DNA of 64,000 bases from contig JBOEGJ010000019.1 in NCBI GenBank assembly GCA_050633365.1, positions 1 through 64,000 on the forward strand, given 5' to 3'. Numbering within the stretch: the first letter of the stretch is position 1; each line of letters opens with the position of its first letter. The DNA is from Pseudomaricurvus sp050633365 (GTDB lineage: Bacteria > Pseudomonadota > Gammaproteobacteria > Pseudomonadales > Cellvibrionaceae). Positions 1 through 8,257 of this stretch are shown here, piece after piece. The position numbers and the translations under genes were made by a program. The notes beneath the pieces were generated by a model. That model saw nothing but the letters and a program-made list of their open reading frames with translations, did no database searches and had not been told where the DNA came from.

Positions 1-19
1 AGATGTGTATAAGAGACAG
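1..19 (+). other. Nextera/Tn5 mosaic-end adapter remnant
   Basis: The first 19 bases match exactly the Tn5 transposase mosaic end used in Nextera libraries (AGATGTGTATAAGAGACAG). Genomic sequence begins at base 20. This is untrimmed adapter at a contig end, not biology. Confidence 0.95.
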
Positions 20-1055
20 GTTGCGGCAATATGTGATTTAACTGGTCTTTTTTTGTGCTGAGTTGTTGCTGTAATGATCGTACTAATGACTGTTGTATAT
101 AAGCGAGTTGGCTTTTTTGAGCACGTATTTTTTCATTAGGGTGTCTAAGGCGCTTACGTAAAAAGAGTAACCGTTGCTGATAGCGATAAATAATGTCTTG
201 GCAGATAGTCTGTAAACGATCTTGGTAGTAATCAAGTGTTTGTAACCATTCGCTAAGGTCGGGGGTGATAATCTCTGCACTCACAGAAGGCGTGGGCGCA
301 CGTTGATCGGCAACAAAGTCGGCAATAGTGAAATCCACTTCATGCCCAACAGCGCTCACAACAGGAATCGAGCAGTGAGCTATTGCGCGAGCTAAGGTCT
401 CATCATTAAATGCCCAGAGGTCTTCAATCGAGCCACCACCTCGCCCAATAATAATGACATCAAACCCGTTATAGTCCTGTGCTTTACGCAGGGCATTGCA
501 CATTTCTCCTGCGGCTGCTGAACCCTGTACGCTAACGGGCAGTATGGTGACAGGTGCAATAGGGTAGCGTCGCTTAATCACGCTGAGAATATCATGTACT
601 GCAGCACCCGTAGGCGATGTGATCACCGCAATATGTTGAGGAAAAGTGGGCAGTGGCTGCTTGCGCTCCTCATCAAACAAGCCCTCGCTATGCAACTTTG
701 CTTTTAATGCTTCATATTGCTGTTGGAGCAAACCATCTCCGGCAGCTTCCATATGTTCAGCAATTAATTGATATTCGCCTCGGCCTTCGTATAGGCTGAC
801 TCTGGCGCGAATCAATACTTGATTGCCTGACTCGGGCTGCCATCGTAAACGTTGGTTTGCATTGCGAAACATGGCGCAGCGGACCTGTGCCTGATTATCT
901 TTTAAGGAGAAGTACCAGTGCCCAGATGCGGGTTTGGCAAGGTTTGATATTTCACCGGATACCCAAATGAGCGGCAAGTGTGTTTCGAGTAACTGCTTTG
1001 CGCGGCGGTTCAGTTGACTAACGGTAAATACTTGCTTTTCTGGGGTTGTTTGCAT
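20..1055 (-). CDS. xseA: Exodeoxyribonuclease VII large subunit, 3' part missing
   Basis: XseA is the catalytic large subunit of exonuclease VII, which degrades single-stranded DNA together with XseB. The minus-strand frame opens with ATG at 1055 (MQTTPEKQVFTVSQLN) and stays open to the contig edge. It shows the N-terminal OB-fold (QLLETHLPLIWVSGEISNL) and the core motifs GRGGGSIEDLWAFNDE and VGHEVDFTIADFVAD. About 345 codons are present of roughly 450 usual for the family, so the C-terminal coiled region is lost at the contig end. It diverges from guaB, the arrangement common in gammaproteobacteria. Confidence 0.93.
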
Positions 1056-1201
1056 AAATAAATCGGGTGTTGTTATCGTTTAACGTTAGAGTATAGGGAG
1101 TTTTTAATGGCTGCAAGACTTGTTGTTGTGTTTCGTTATTTCCTGCCTATTTCAGTGGTGTAATACGATGATAATGTGCCAATAAGAATACGAATGTGTG
1201 A

Positions 1202-1230
1202 TTGTATCGGGTGTACTAAGGCGCTATAAT
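1202..1230 (+). promoter_or_regulatory. Probable sigma-70 promoter of guaBA
   Basis: TTGTAT at 1202-1207 and a consensus TATAAT at 1225-1230 are separated by 17 bp. They lie about 100 bp upstream of the guaB start at 1329, in the xseA/guaB divergent region. Confidence 0.65.
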
Positions 1231-1328
1231 GAGGCGTTTAACTTCGAACCATATTTGCCTGTTGTTTTTAAAAATCTATTGATGCAACGGCCTATTGGTC
1301 AACCCTTACCCTTGAGGTTAGACGCTCT

Positions 1329-2795
1329 ATGTTACGTATTATTGAAGAAGCACTCACATTTGATGATGTGTTACTTGTCCCAGGTTATTCCGAGATCACA
1401 GCAAAAGATGTGAGCCTCAGCACGCAACTCACGCGTTCAATTCAATTAAACATTCCACTGGTTGCTGCCGCGATGGATACCGTGACCGAGTCTCGCTTGG
1501 CGATTGCTTTAGCGCAAGAAGGTGGTATTGGTATTATCCATAAAAGTATGTCTATTGAGCAGCAAGCACAAGAAGTGCGTGCGGTGAAAAAGTTCGAAGC
1601 GGGCGTCGTCAAAGATCCCATTACTATCGATTCGGGGGCGACCATTCGAGAGCTCGTTAATCTGACCCAAGTGAACAACATTTCAGGTGTTCCGGTTTTA
1701 GAAAATGGCAAGCTCGTGGGCATTGTGACAGGACGTGACGTACGTTTTGAAACCAATATGGATGCAACAGTGGCGAGTATTATGACGGGCAAAGATAAGC
1801 TAGTTACCGTACTAGAAGGCACTGCCTCTGATGATGTTCGTGGTCTATTGCATAAGCACCGTATTGAGAAAGTGCTTGTTGTTAATGATAACTTTGATCT
1901 ATGTGGCCTTATTACAGTCAAAGATATCAATAAAGCTGAAAAATACCCCAATGCCTGTAAAGACCCTGAAGGCAGTCTACGCGTAGGGGCTTCTGTTGGT
2001 ACTAGCCCTGATACGGATGATCGTGTAGCCGCTCTAGTCGCGGCAGGTGTTGATGTTCTAGTGGTGGATACTGCCCACGGACATTCAAAAAATGTAATTG
2101 ACCGTGTACGTAAAATCAAACAACAATATCCTGAAGTTCAGGTCATTGGCGGAAATATTGCCACTGCTGATGCCGCAAGAGCATTAGTTGATGCGGGTGC
2201 TGATGCGGTTAAAGTAGGTATTGGTCCTGGTTCTATTTGTACCACTCGTATTGTGAGTGGTGTTGGTGTTCCACAAATTTCAGCCGTAGCTAATGTTGCT
2301 GCTGCTTTAAAAGAAAGCCAAGTCCCTGTTATTGCTGATGGTGGTATTCGCTTCTCTGGTGATGTGGCTAAAGCAGTAGTCGCGGGTGCAAGCTGTGTCA
2401 TGATGGGCTCTATGTTTGCCGGTACAGAAGAAGCACCTGGTGAAGTTGAGCTTTATCAAGGTCGTACTTACAAGTCATACCGTGGCATGGGGTCTTTAGG
2501 TGCAATGTCAAAGACACAAGGTTCTTCAGACCGATACTTTCAAGACGGTAGTGCGGTAGAAAAACTGGTTCCAGAAGGTATCGAAGGGCGTGTACCTTAC
2601 AAAGGCCCTATATCAGCCATCGTTCACCAATTAATGGGCGGTTTACGTTCAGCTATGGGCTACACCGGTTCTGTTAGTGTAGAAGTGATGCGCACTAAGC
2701 CTGAGTTTGTTCGTGTGACATCTGCAGGTATGGGTGAAAGTCACGTACACGATGTACAAATTACTAAAGAAGCACCGAATTATCCTATTCGGTAA
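1329..2795 (+). CDS. guaB: Inosine-5'-monophosphate dehydrogenase
   Basis: GuaB oxidises IMP to XMP with NAD+, the committed step of GMP synthesis. The 488-residue protein has the family's normal length. It opens with EEALTFDDVLLVPGYSE; residues from about 95 to 205 form the two CBS domains; the catalytic loop GPGSICTTRIVSGVG carries the nucleophilic Cys near residue 305, and the flap region contains YRGMGSLGAM. The start is the first ATG in the frame and precedes the conserved N-terminus. It is followed by guaA, with a small hairpin between the two. Housekeeping gene outside the ICE. Confidence 0.97.
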   Translation: MLRIIEEALTFDDVLLVPGYSEITAKDVSLSTQLTRSIQLNIPLVAAAMDTVTESRLAIALAQEGGIGIIHKSMSIEQQAQEVRAVKKFEAGVVKDPITIDSGATIRELVNLTQVNNISGVPVLENGKLVGIVTGRDVRFETNMDATVASIMTGKDKLVTVLEGTASDDVRGLLHKHRIEKVLVVNDNFDLCGLITVKDINKAEKYPNACKDPEGSLRVGASVGTSPDTDDRVAALVAAGVDVLVVDTAHGHSKNVIDRVRKIKQQYPEVQVIGGNIATADAARALVDAGADAVKVGIGPGSICTTRIVSGVGVPQISAVANVAAALKESQVPVIADGGIRFSGDVAKAVVAGASCVMMGSMFAGTEEAPGEVELYQGRTYKSYRGMGSLGAMSKTQGSSDRYFQDGSAVEKLVPEGIEGRVPYKGPISAIVHQLMGGLRSAMGYTGSVSVEVMRTKPEFVRVTSAGMGESHVHDVQITKEAPNYPIR

Positions 2796-2814
2796 GTTGA
2801 TTGTTGTACCTAAG

Positions 2815-2837
2815 GCGGAGCTAAGCTCCGCTTTTTT
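2815..2837 (+). terminator. Hairpin with T-run between guaB and guaA
   Basis: GCGGAGC at 2815-2821 pairs with GCTCCGC at 2825-2831 around a TAA loop and is followed by six T. It is a compact intrinsic terminator 20 nt after guaB. guaA starts 37 nt later, so this may attenuate rather than end transcription of the operon. Confidence 0.75.
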
Positions 2838-2873
2838 ATTTTCTTCAAGACAATAGTTTAAGAGACCTCATTA

Positions 2874-4451
2874 ATGACACAAGATATTCATTCGCAACGT
2901 ATCCTAATTCTTGATTTTGGTTCGCAATACACGCAATTAATCGCGCGTCGTATTCGAGAGATAGGTGTTTTTTCTGAAATTCGCGCTTTTGATATGAGCT
3001 TAGAAGAAATAAAAGCCTTTGACCCTAAGGGAATTATTTTATCAGGGGGCCCTGAATCGGTAACCGAAGGCGAATCACCTAGAGCACCAGAGGGTATTTT
3101 TGAATTAGGTTTGCCTATCTTAGGTATTTGTTACGGAATGCAAACGATGGCTCAGCAGTTAGGGGGGCAGGTATCTACATCAGATCTACGTGAATTTGGT
3201 TATGCACAAATTAAAGTGGAAGGCGAAGGTGGCTTATTAAATGGTCTGCAAGATCATACGGATGATGAAGGCCATGCGTTATTAGATGTATGGATGAGCC
3301 ACGGCGATAAAGTATCTGCTATTCCAGAAGGTTTTGAGTTAAGCGCTTCTACGCCTTCGTGTCCTATTGCTGGTATGGCAAATACCGAAAAACACTTGTA
3401 TGGAATCCAATTTCACCCCGAAGTGACTCATACGTTACAAGGTCAGCCATTGTTTGAAAAATTTGTTCTCAGCATTTGTCAATGTGATGGTTTATGGACG
3501 CCAGCCAAAATTGTAGAAGATGCCATCGTTCGTGTTCGCGAACAAGTAGGGACTGACCAAGTATTATTAGGCCTATCTGGTGGCGTTGATTCTTCTGTAG
3601 TGGCTGCACTCCTACATAAAGCCATTGGTGATCAGCTTACGTGTGTTTTTGTGGACAATGGGTTGCTGCGCAAAAATGAAGGTGATCAAGTGATGGCCAT
3701 GTTTGCAGAAAATATGGGCGTTAAAGTGATACGCGTAGATGCTGAAACATTATTTTTAGACAAGCTTGCGGGTGTGAGTGATCCAGAGTTAAAACGTAAA
3801 GCGATTGGTAATACCTTTATTGAAGTATTTGATGATGAATCGCAAAAACTAGATGGCATCAAATGGTTGGCTCAAGGTACGATTTATCCTGATGTGATTG
3901 AGTCAGCGGCTTCAAAAACTGGGAAGGCCCACGTGATTAAATCACACCACAATGTTGGTGGTTTGCCTGAAGATATGAAGATGGAACTTGTTGAACCATT
4001 GCGTGAACTCTTTAAAGACGAAGTGCGCAAAATTGGCTTGGAGTTAGGCCTGCCGTACGACATGGTTTATCGTCATCCTTTCCCTGGTCCAGGTTTGGGC
4101 GTTCGTATTCTGGGTGAAGTGAAAAAAGAATACGCTGATATCTTGCGCGAAGCCGATGCCATATTCTTGGAAGAGTTGCACAAAGCCGATTGGTATCACA
4201 AGACCAGCCAAGCTTTCGCCGTATTTTTACCGGTGAAGTCTGTCGGTGTTGTGGGTGATGCTCGCCGCTATGAGTGGGTAATCGCTCTGCGCGCAGTTGA
4301 GACTATCGACTTCATGACGGCTCGTTGGGCGCACTTACCTTATGAGTTGTTAGAGACAGTATCGAACCGAGTCATCAATGAAATCTCAGGTGTCTCTCGG
4401 GTTAGTTACGATGTATCCAGCAAGCCGCCAGCGACGATTGAGTGGGAATGA
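2874..4451 (+). CDS. guaA: GMP synthase (glutamine-hydrolysing)
   Basis: GuaA aminates XMP to GMP with glutamine and ATP. The 525-residue protein has a class I amidotransferase domain (nucleophile in GICYGMQTM, His/Glu in FHPEVTHT), the ATP-pyrophosphatase PP-loop LSGGVDSSVVAALLH, and the C-terminal dimerisation domain ending KPPATIEWE. Length and C-terminus are complete. The 3' end of guaA is a well-known integration site for genomic islands, and a tyrosine integrase starts 309 bp downstream, so the last codons here are likely the left attachment site of the ICE. Confidence 0.97.
   Translation: MTQDIHSQRILILDFGSQYTQLIARRIREIGVFSEIRAFDMSLEEIKAFDPKGIILSGGPESVTEGESPRAPEGIFELGLPILGICYGMQTMAQQLGGQVSTSDLREFGYAQIKVEGEGGLLNGLQDHTDDEGHALLDVWMSHGDKVSAIPEGFELSASTPSCPIAGMANTEKHLYGIQFHPEVTHTLQGQPLFEKFVLSICQCDGLWTPAKIVEDAIVRVREQVGTDQVLLGLSGGVDSSVVAALLHKAIGDQLTCVFVDNGLLRKNEGDQVMAMFAENMGVKVIRVDAETLFLDKLAGVSDPELKRKAIGNTFIEVFDDESQKLDGIKWLAQGTIYPDVIESAASKTGKAHVIKSHHNVGGLPEDMKMELVEPLRELFKDEVRKIGLELGLPYDMVYRHPFPGPGLGVRILGEVKKEYADILREADAIFLEELHKADWYHKTSQAFAVFLPVKSVGVVGDARRYEWVIALRAVETIDFMTARWAHLPYELLETVSNRVINEISGVSRVSYDVSSKPPATIEWE
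4432..4451 (+). other. Probable left attachment site of the ICE (guaA 3' end)
   Basis: The last bases of guaA, including the stop codon, form the predicted att core. guaA-targeting islands keep the gene intact by duplicating its final codons. The partner copy at the right end lies outside the window, so the exact core length cannot be read here. Confidence 0.5.
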
Positions 4452-4498
4452 TTCGACGTCTGGCAACACCAGGCACCTACAAGCAGTAAACCTACTAT

Positions 4499-4524
4499 AA
4501 CCCATTGTTTGCAATGGGTTTTTT
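4499..4524 (+). terminator. Rho-independent terminator after guaA
   Basis: AACCCATTG (4499-4507) pairs with CAATGGGTT (4512-4520) around a TTTG loop, followed by a run of T. It lies beyond the predicted att core, so in this strain guaA transcription would be stopped by element-borne sequence. Confidence 0.85.
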
Positions 4525-4591
4525 CTTTCTAGGCATGGTGATTTCAAGCACCTTCTAGCACCGCCAAGCAAACTTTTTTCATGGGATTTTC

Positions 4592-4733
4592 CATGGTATC
4601 GTCTTTTTCAATGTTGATGACCAAAGACAATACCATGCAGTGATTTTTAAGGTCTTCATGGTATTGGATTTCGTTAACTCTTTGTTATCTAAAAGAAAAA
4701 CACCCTAAAAATCGCTAGTTTTTATCATGGTAT
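4592..4733. repeat. Four CATGGTAT repeats upstream of the integrase
   Basis: CATGGTAT occurs at 4592-4599, in reverse orientation at 4630-4637, and again at 4657-4664 and 4726-4733. Three of the four are followed by a further T. The cluster fills the att-integrase gap, as expected for arm-type integrase or excisionase binding sites, and the last copy lies just before the int ribosome-binding region. Confidence 0.6.
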
Positions 4734-4759
4734 TTGGGGCGTTTTGAGAGGGTACCTTT

Positions 4760-5977
4760 ATGTTGACTGATACCAAGCTTCGAAACCTGAAACCCAGAGA
4801 CAAAATGTACAAAGTTGTTGACCGCGATGGGCTTTACGTCGCTGTATCCAAGACTGGTACAGTCTCATTCAGATACAACTACTCATTAAATGGTCGCCAA
4901 GAAACGCTGACTTTTGGGCGCTATGGCGTGGGTGGTATTAGCTTGGCAGAGGCTAGAGAGCGTCTTAACGAATCAAAGAAAATGATTGCTTCTGGTAAGT
5001 CTCCTGCGAGAGAAAAGGCACGCGATAGGGCGCGGGTGAAAGGTGCCGAAACATTTGGTGCTTGGGCAGATAAATGGCTGCGTGGGTATCAGATGGCGGA
5101 TTCAACCCGCGATATGCGCAAGTCTGTCTATCACCGAGAATTGAAGAAGGTTTTTGGAAATCAGAAGTTGGTTGAGATTACCCATGAAGATCTACGCTCT
5201 TTGACTGACGCAATAGTTGAGCGGGGTGCTCCAGCAACCGCTGTTCATGCGCGCGAAGTCGTTTTAAACGTCTATCGTTGGGCGATTGAGCGAGGACAGA
5301 ATGTAGAGAATCCGGCTGAAATGGTACGTCCAACCACTATAGCTAAATTTGTACCGCGTGAAAGAGCATTAACACCGTTTGAAATTGATCTGATGTACAA
5401 GTACATGAATCGAATAGGGACATCACCTCAATACCGCGCGGCGATTAAACTATTGTTGCTCACTCTAGTGAGAAAGTCAGAGTTATCCAATGCAACCTGG
5501 GATGAAATTAATTTTAGCGAAGCGCTTTGGACTATTCCGAAAGAACGCATGAAAAGACGTAAGCCTCATTTAGTTTTTTTATCTCAACAAGCAATGGATA
5601 TCTTTATTGCATTGAAAACATTTGCTGCTGGTTCAAAGTATGTGCTTCCCTCGCGGTATGATTCGGATACACCTATGAGCAATGCCACGCTAAATAGGGT
5701 GCTCACATATACTTACAAAGCTGCTCAGAAAGATGGAAAGTCGCTTGCTAAATTCGGTCCTCATGATTTGCGCAGGACAGCCAGTACGCTGCTGCATGAG
5801 GCTGGTTACAACACGGATTGGATAGAGAAAAGTCTTGCCCATGAACAGAAGGGAGTTAGGGCAATTTACAATAAAGCGGAATACCGAGAACAGCGAACAG
5901 AAATGTTACAGGACTGGGCGAATATGATTGATGAATGGACTAGCGAGAACCGAGAAGTAGAGGCATACCAGGCCTGA
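4760..5977 (+). CDS. int: P4-type tyrosine site-specific integrase
   Basis: Tyrosine recombinase predicted to integrate and excise the ICE at guaA. The 405-residue protein has an N-terminal DUF4102-like arm-binding domain (TKLRNLKPRDKMYKV, TFGRYG, SLAEARERL), a SAM-like core-binding domain (about 100-190) and a catalytic domain. Visible active-site residues are Arg238 (LVRKSE), His335 and Arg338 (HDLRR), His361 (LAHEQ) and the nucleophile Tyr370 (AIYNKAEY). All are intact. Its position next to guaA and the CATGGTAT repeats defines the left end of the element. Its 3' end overlaps the convergent alpA-like gene by 38 bp. Confidence 0.93.
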   Translation: MLTDTKLRNLKPRDKMYKVVDRDGLYVAVSKTGTVSFRYNYSLNGRQETLTFGRYGVGGISLAEARERLNESKKMIASGKSPAREKARDRARVKGAETFGAWADKWLRGYQMADSTRDMRKSVYHRELKKVFGNQKLVEITHEDLRSLTDAIVERGAPATAVHAREVVLNVYRWAIERGQNVENPAEMVRPTTIAKFVPRERALTPFEIDLMYKYMNRIGTSPQYRAAIKLLLLTLVRKSELSNATWDEINFSEALWTIPKERMKRRKPHLVFLSQQAMDIFIALKTFAAGSKYVLPSRYDSDTPMSNATLNRVLTYTYKAAQKDGKSLAKFGPHDLRRTASTLLHEAGYNTDWIEKSLAHEQKGVRAIYNKAEYREQRTEMLQDWANMIDEWTSENREVEAYQA

Positions 5978-6218
5978 TGGCTTTAGCGTCTGATTGTTTA
6001 CGCTCTTCAATCCAATTTTCTACTTCCGCTAAATCCCATGCGACATTGCGGCTTGTTAATACGATGCGGCGAGGGAATTCGCCGCGTTTTTCCAGATTGT
6101 AGATAGTACGATCCGAGAGGGGGATCATCGTTAATAATGTTCTGCGGTTGATCAGCGTCTTTCCTGAATTCAAGGTGCTTCCATTATCCCGATGCTTGGT
6201 TTCTCTGGTGTTACCCAC
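5940..6218 (-). CDS. AlpA-family excisionase/transcriptional regulator
   Basis: A short winged-helix DNA-binding protein of 92 residues. The core (LTMIPLSDRTIYNLEKRGEF then FPRRIVLTSRNVAWDLAEVE) is the AlpA/MerR-like fold typical of P4-like islands, where it activates the integrase or acts as excisionase. The start is a GTG (6218) with GGAATA upstream; no ATG gives a complete domain. It is convergent with int and its last 38 bp lie inside int, so expression of the two is probably antagonistic. Confidence 0.85.
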   Translation of the reverse strand: MGNTRETKHRDNGSTLNSGKTLINRRTLLTMIPLSDRTIYNLEKRGEFPRRIVLTSRNVAWDLAEVENWIEERKQSDAKAIRPGMPLLLGSR

Positions 6219-6316
6219 GGCTATTATTCCATCTACTCAATTTACGGATGTCGAGCGAGAACACTAACAATTCATGTATCGACTTTCCGTTGCAAATCTT
6301 TCAATGCGATAAAAAA

Positions 6317-6739
6317 TTATTCTGATAGGGAATGCTGCTGTGCAATCAGGTTATTCAGCCATTGCCGAAGAAACGAATTAAGCTCTTTACGCTGTTGAGG
6401 GTGGAACTTGCCAGGCTCTGGAAAGACTTGCTGATAGATAGGCGGTATCGACATTTCAAAGGTAAAGGCTTCTGCCATTCGTTGAGATGGGTAGATAAGT
6501 ACAACCATCTCCGGATCTTTGCATAGATCGCCGTTCTGCTCAAAGTAATGCGCCAGTGACACCGCAATACCCTCATCATTGCCTGAAACACCGTCCAGAT
6601 GGGGTAAACGCTCCACCACCCAATCCATTAACCCCGCCACCTGACTGCGGCGACATTGATTGGGTACAGCCCTCTCATTAGTAATAACACCCAGTTTAAT
6701 CAGCCGGTCATAGTTAGTTTCATAAATGGTCTTTCTCAT
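6317..6739 (-). CDS. YqiB/DUF1249-like protein of unknown function
   Basis: A 140-residue protein opening MRKTIYETNYDRLIKLGV. Its C-terminal half (DPEMVVLIYPSQRMAEA ... PQQRKELNSFLRQWLNNLI) has the layout of the DUF1249/YqiB family: a strand-rich centre, a tyrosine-rich stretch and a terminal helix ending at a conserved W. The family has no established biochemical role. The ATG at 6739 has AAGGG upstream. It lies in the left-end minus-strand group with alpA and may be read from the GC-rich region to its right. Confidence 0.65.
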   Translation of the reverse strand: MRKTIYETNYDRLIKLGVITNERAVPNQCRRSQVAGLMDWVVERLPHLDGVSGNDEGIAVSLAHYFEQNGDLCKDPEMVVLIYPSQRMAEAFTFEMSIPPIYQQVFPEPGKFHPQQRKELNSFLRQWLNNLIAQQHSLSE

Positions 6740-7161
6740 AATGGTTACCCTTGAGTTCGTGAATTGTGCTTAACGAGCGCAGCACCCGTCTGCGCTCCTG
6801 CACCGCTGGCGAAGCGTGGGGGTAGCAAATGGCCAGTGGCTCACCGGAAGCCGCAGCTAAGTGACTGAGCAACGCGAAGGAATCTGAACGGGTGAGGAAG
6901 CGCGGAGCCTTGCACTTGCAATGCGCGAGGGGCAAGGCCCCTTAGCAAAGTAGCTTGAGCATCTGGGTTGATATTTGGCTGAGAGGTGGATGAAGGTGAG
7001 GAAAACTGTTTCGATGATTTTGCAGCCTGGAGGGCTGAAGCGTTAGGGATTGATAGGGCGGCAGTTCCCCAACGGGGAATGAGCGATTAGCGAACCCGGC
7101 CAAGCTCGGTAAACGCCAACATACTTAAATCAAGATACTTCCAGAATGGTTGAAATAACAG
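6740..7161 (-). other. GC-rich non-coding region, probable minus-strand leader
   Basis: This stretch holds no convincing gene. It is richer in G+C than its neighbours and contains short hairpins such as AGGGGC-AAG-GCCCCT near 6929-6943 and TTCCCC-AAC-GGGGAA near 7066-7080. These resemble the leaders before other element genes (see 17572 and 58630). It may be the leader for the 6739 gene. Confidence 0.4.
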
Positions 7162-7386
7162 CTAGACGTAGGTTTCATCGCAATTGGATGTAGTATTTTT
7201 TTCCCTGAAAAGAATGACCTCGGATTCCAGATAGAAAACCTTGCGAAACCGCTTACACCAGGGTAATTCCGGGCGCTCTCCAGTACAGCGCCATTTTCTC
7301 AGTGTGCTGGGCGACAGGCCGAGTAGGGAAGCTGCCTCTTTGGTGGTGAGTTCACGGTCAGTAATAGCCGCTGTGGTGTTGTTCAT
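7162..7386 (-). CDS. Small helix-turn-helix (excisionase-type) protein
   Basis: A 74-residue protein with a single MerR/excisionase-like HTH: TTKEAASLLGLSPSTLRKWR followed by a basic wing (CKRFRKVFYLESEVILFRE). Such proteins bind DNA as excision directionality factors or local repressors. The ATG at 7386 is preceded by TCGGGAAC. It lies upstream of the 7521-7564 palindrome and is divergent from the metal operon at 7831. Confidence 0.75.
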   Translation of the reverse strand: MNNTTAAITDRELTTKEAASLLGLSPSTLRKWRCTGERPELPWCKRFRKVFYLESEVILFREKNTTSNCDETYV

Positions 7387-7520
7387 ATTTTGGTTCCCGA
7401 AAGAGTCACGAGCACATTAGCGATATAGTTAGTCGATAGTCATACTTTTGTTTTCAGCCCTTAAAGAAATATATTTCAAGCATGAGTGCTATCTATTGAA
7501 ATCGAGCTTTTATAGGATCT

Positions 7521-7564
7521 ATCACACCTTGTGACTGTATTGACATACAGTCACAAGGTGTGAT
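7521..7564. repeat. Perfect 19-bp inverted repeat with TTGACA loop
   Basis: ATCACACCTTGTGACTGTA (7521-7539) is exactly inverted at 7546-7564, and the 6-nt centre is TTGACA. There is no T-run on either side, so it is not an obvious terminator. It sits in the divergent region between the HTH gene and the czc operon and could be a dyad operator or a cruciform-type recognition site. Confidence 0.85.
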
Positions 7565-7730
7565 GAGTCGCCCAATGGTTACACTGGGTCTAATCTGCAG
7601 AAATTTTTCTAGTGTGCGGGTATCGTTGGAAGTTAGTCAGCCGCGGTCCTAGATGAGAGCCGACTTTTGATTGTAAGTAACCTCTAGTATGAAAATAAAG
7701 GCTAAGAGTAGGTGCATGATAGGGCTAAAA

Positions 7731-7759
7731 TTGACAAATTAGGTAATATATGATGAAAT
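7731..7759 (+). promoter_or_regulatory. Candidate promoter of the first czc operon
   Basis: TTGACA (7731-7736) is followed after 17 bp by TGAAAT (7754-7759), about 70 bp upstream of the CzcI-like gene. The -10 is only a partial match. The rest of 7387-7830 holds the 7521 palindrome and no gene. Confidence 0.45.
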
Positions 7760-7830
7760 AAAAAAAGTTTAGTTTGTCGTAAGTGGTCGAGCTATTTCTT
7801 TAAAGTCCTTTAACAGTTATTAGATGTGTC

Positions 7831-8175
7831 ATGAGAAAATGGGTGCCTTACATGTTAGTCGTACTGATTGCTCTGCAGTCAGTGTTGGCTGTGGCTGACT
7901 CTCATGAGGAACATCATTCAGATACAGACCCACAAGGGATATATCACAGTTTTACCGATACCGAAGATGGTAATAGTATTGCAGACCAATTAGATGCAGG
8001 TCTGTCTTCAGCAGATTCGATAGATTGCCACCACAATCATTGTCCCCATTTCAATTCTATTGTCACACCCACATTCAGTCATGTCTCTGCGAAAGGCAAA
8101 GTTCGCCTATTAAGTCTAAGCAGTGTTAAGCCTAATTACATTCCTTCTTCGCTAGACCGTCCTCCCCAAGTCTAA
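7831..8175 (+). CDS. CzcI-like small exported His/Cys protein
   Basis: A 114-residue protein with an N-terminal signal peptide (VPYMLVVLIALQSVLAVADS), an acidic middle, a metal-ligand cluster CHHNHCPH and a C-terminal tail ending DRPPQV. Position before czcC, size and architecture match CzcI, a periplasmic protein proposed to modulate czc expression in Cupriavidus. Three other proteins in this window (45235, 49830, 62525) share the plan of signal peptide, Cys/His cluster and terminal PP tail. Function is inferred from family and context. Confidence 0.7.
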   Translation: MRKWVPYMLVVLIALQSVLAVADSHEEHHSDTDPQGIYHSFTDTEDGNSIADQLDAGLSSADSIDCHHNHCPHFNSIVTPTFSHVSAKGKVRLLSLSSVKPNYIPSSLDRPPQV

Positions 8176-8257
8176 TCCTACGCACAGTCTTTTATTGGGT
8201 TTATCGCCGTTAGAGCGATGATGCCCTGATTTGTCACGCTTATGTAGGATTAATACC

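Noticed and set aside
1442..2401. Two open minus-strand frames (225 and 87 residues) inside guaB
   Set aside because: They lie fully opposite guaB and have low-complexity Ser/Thr/Arg composition typical of antisense shadows; no ribosome site or known motif.
6720..6935. 71-residue minus-strand frame
   Set aside because: It overlaps the start of the 6739 gene and has biased composition without domain; the region is better read as a structured leader.
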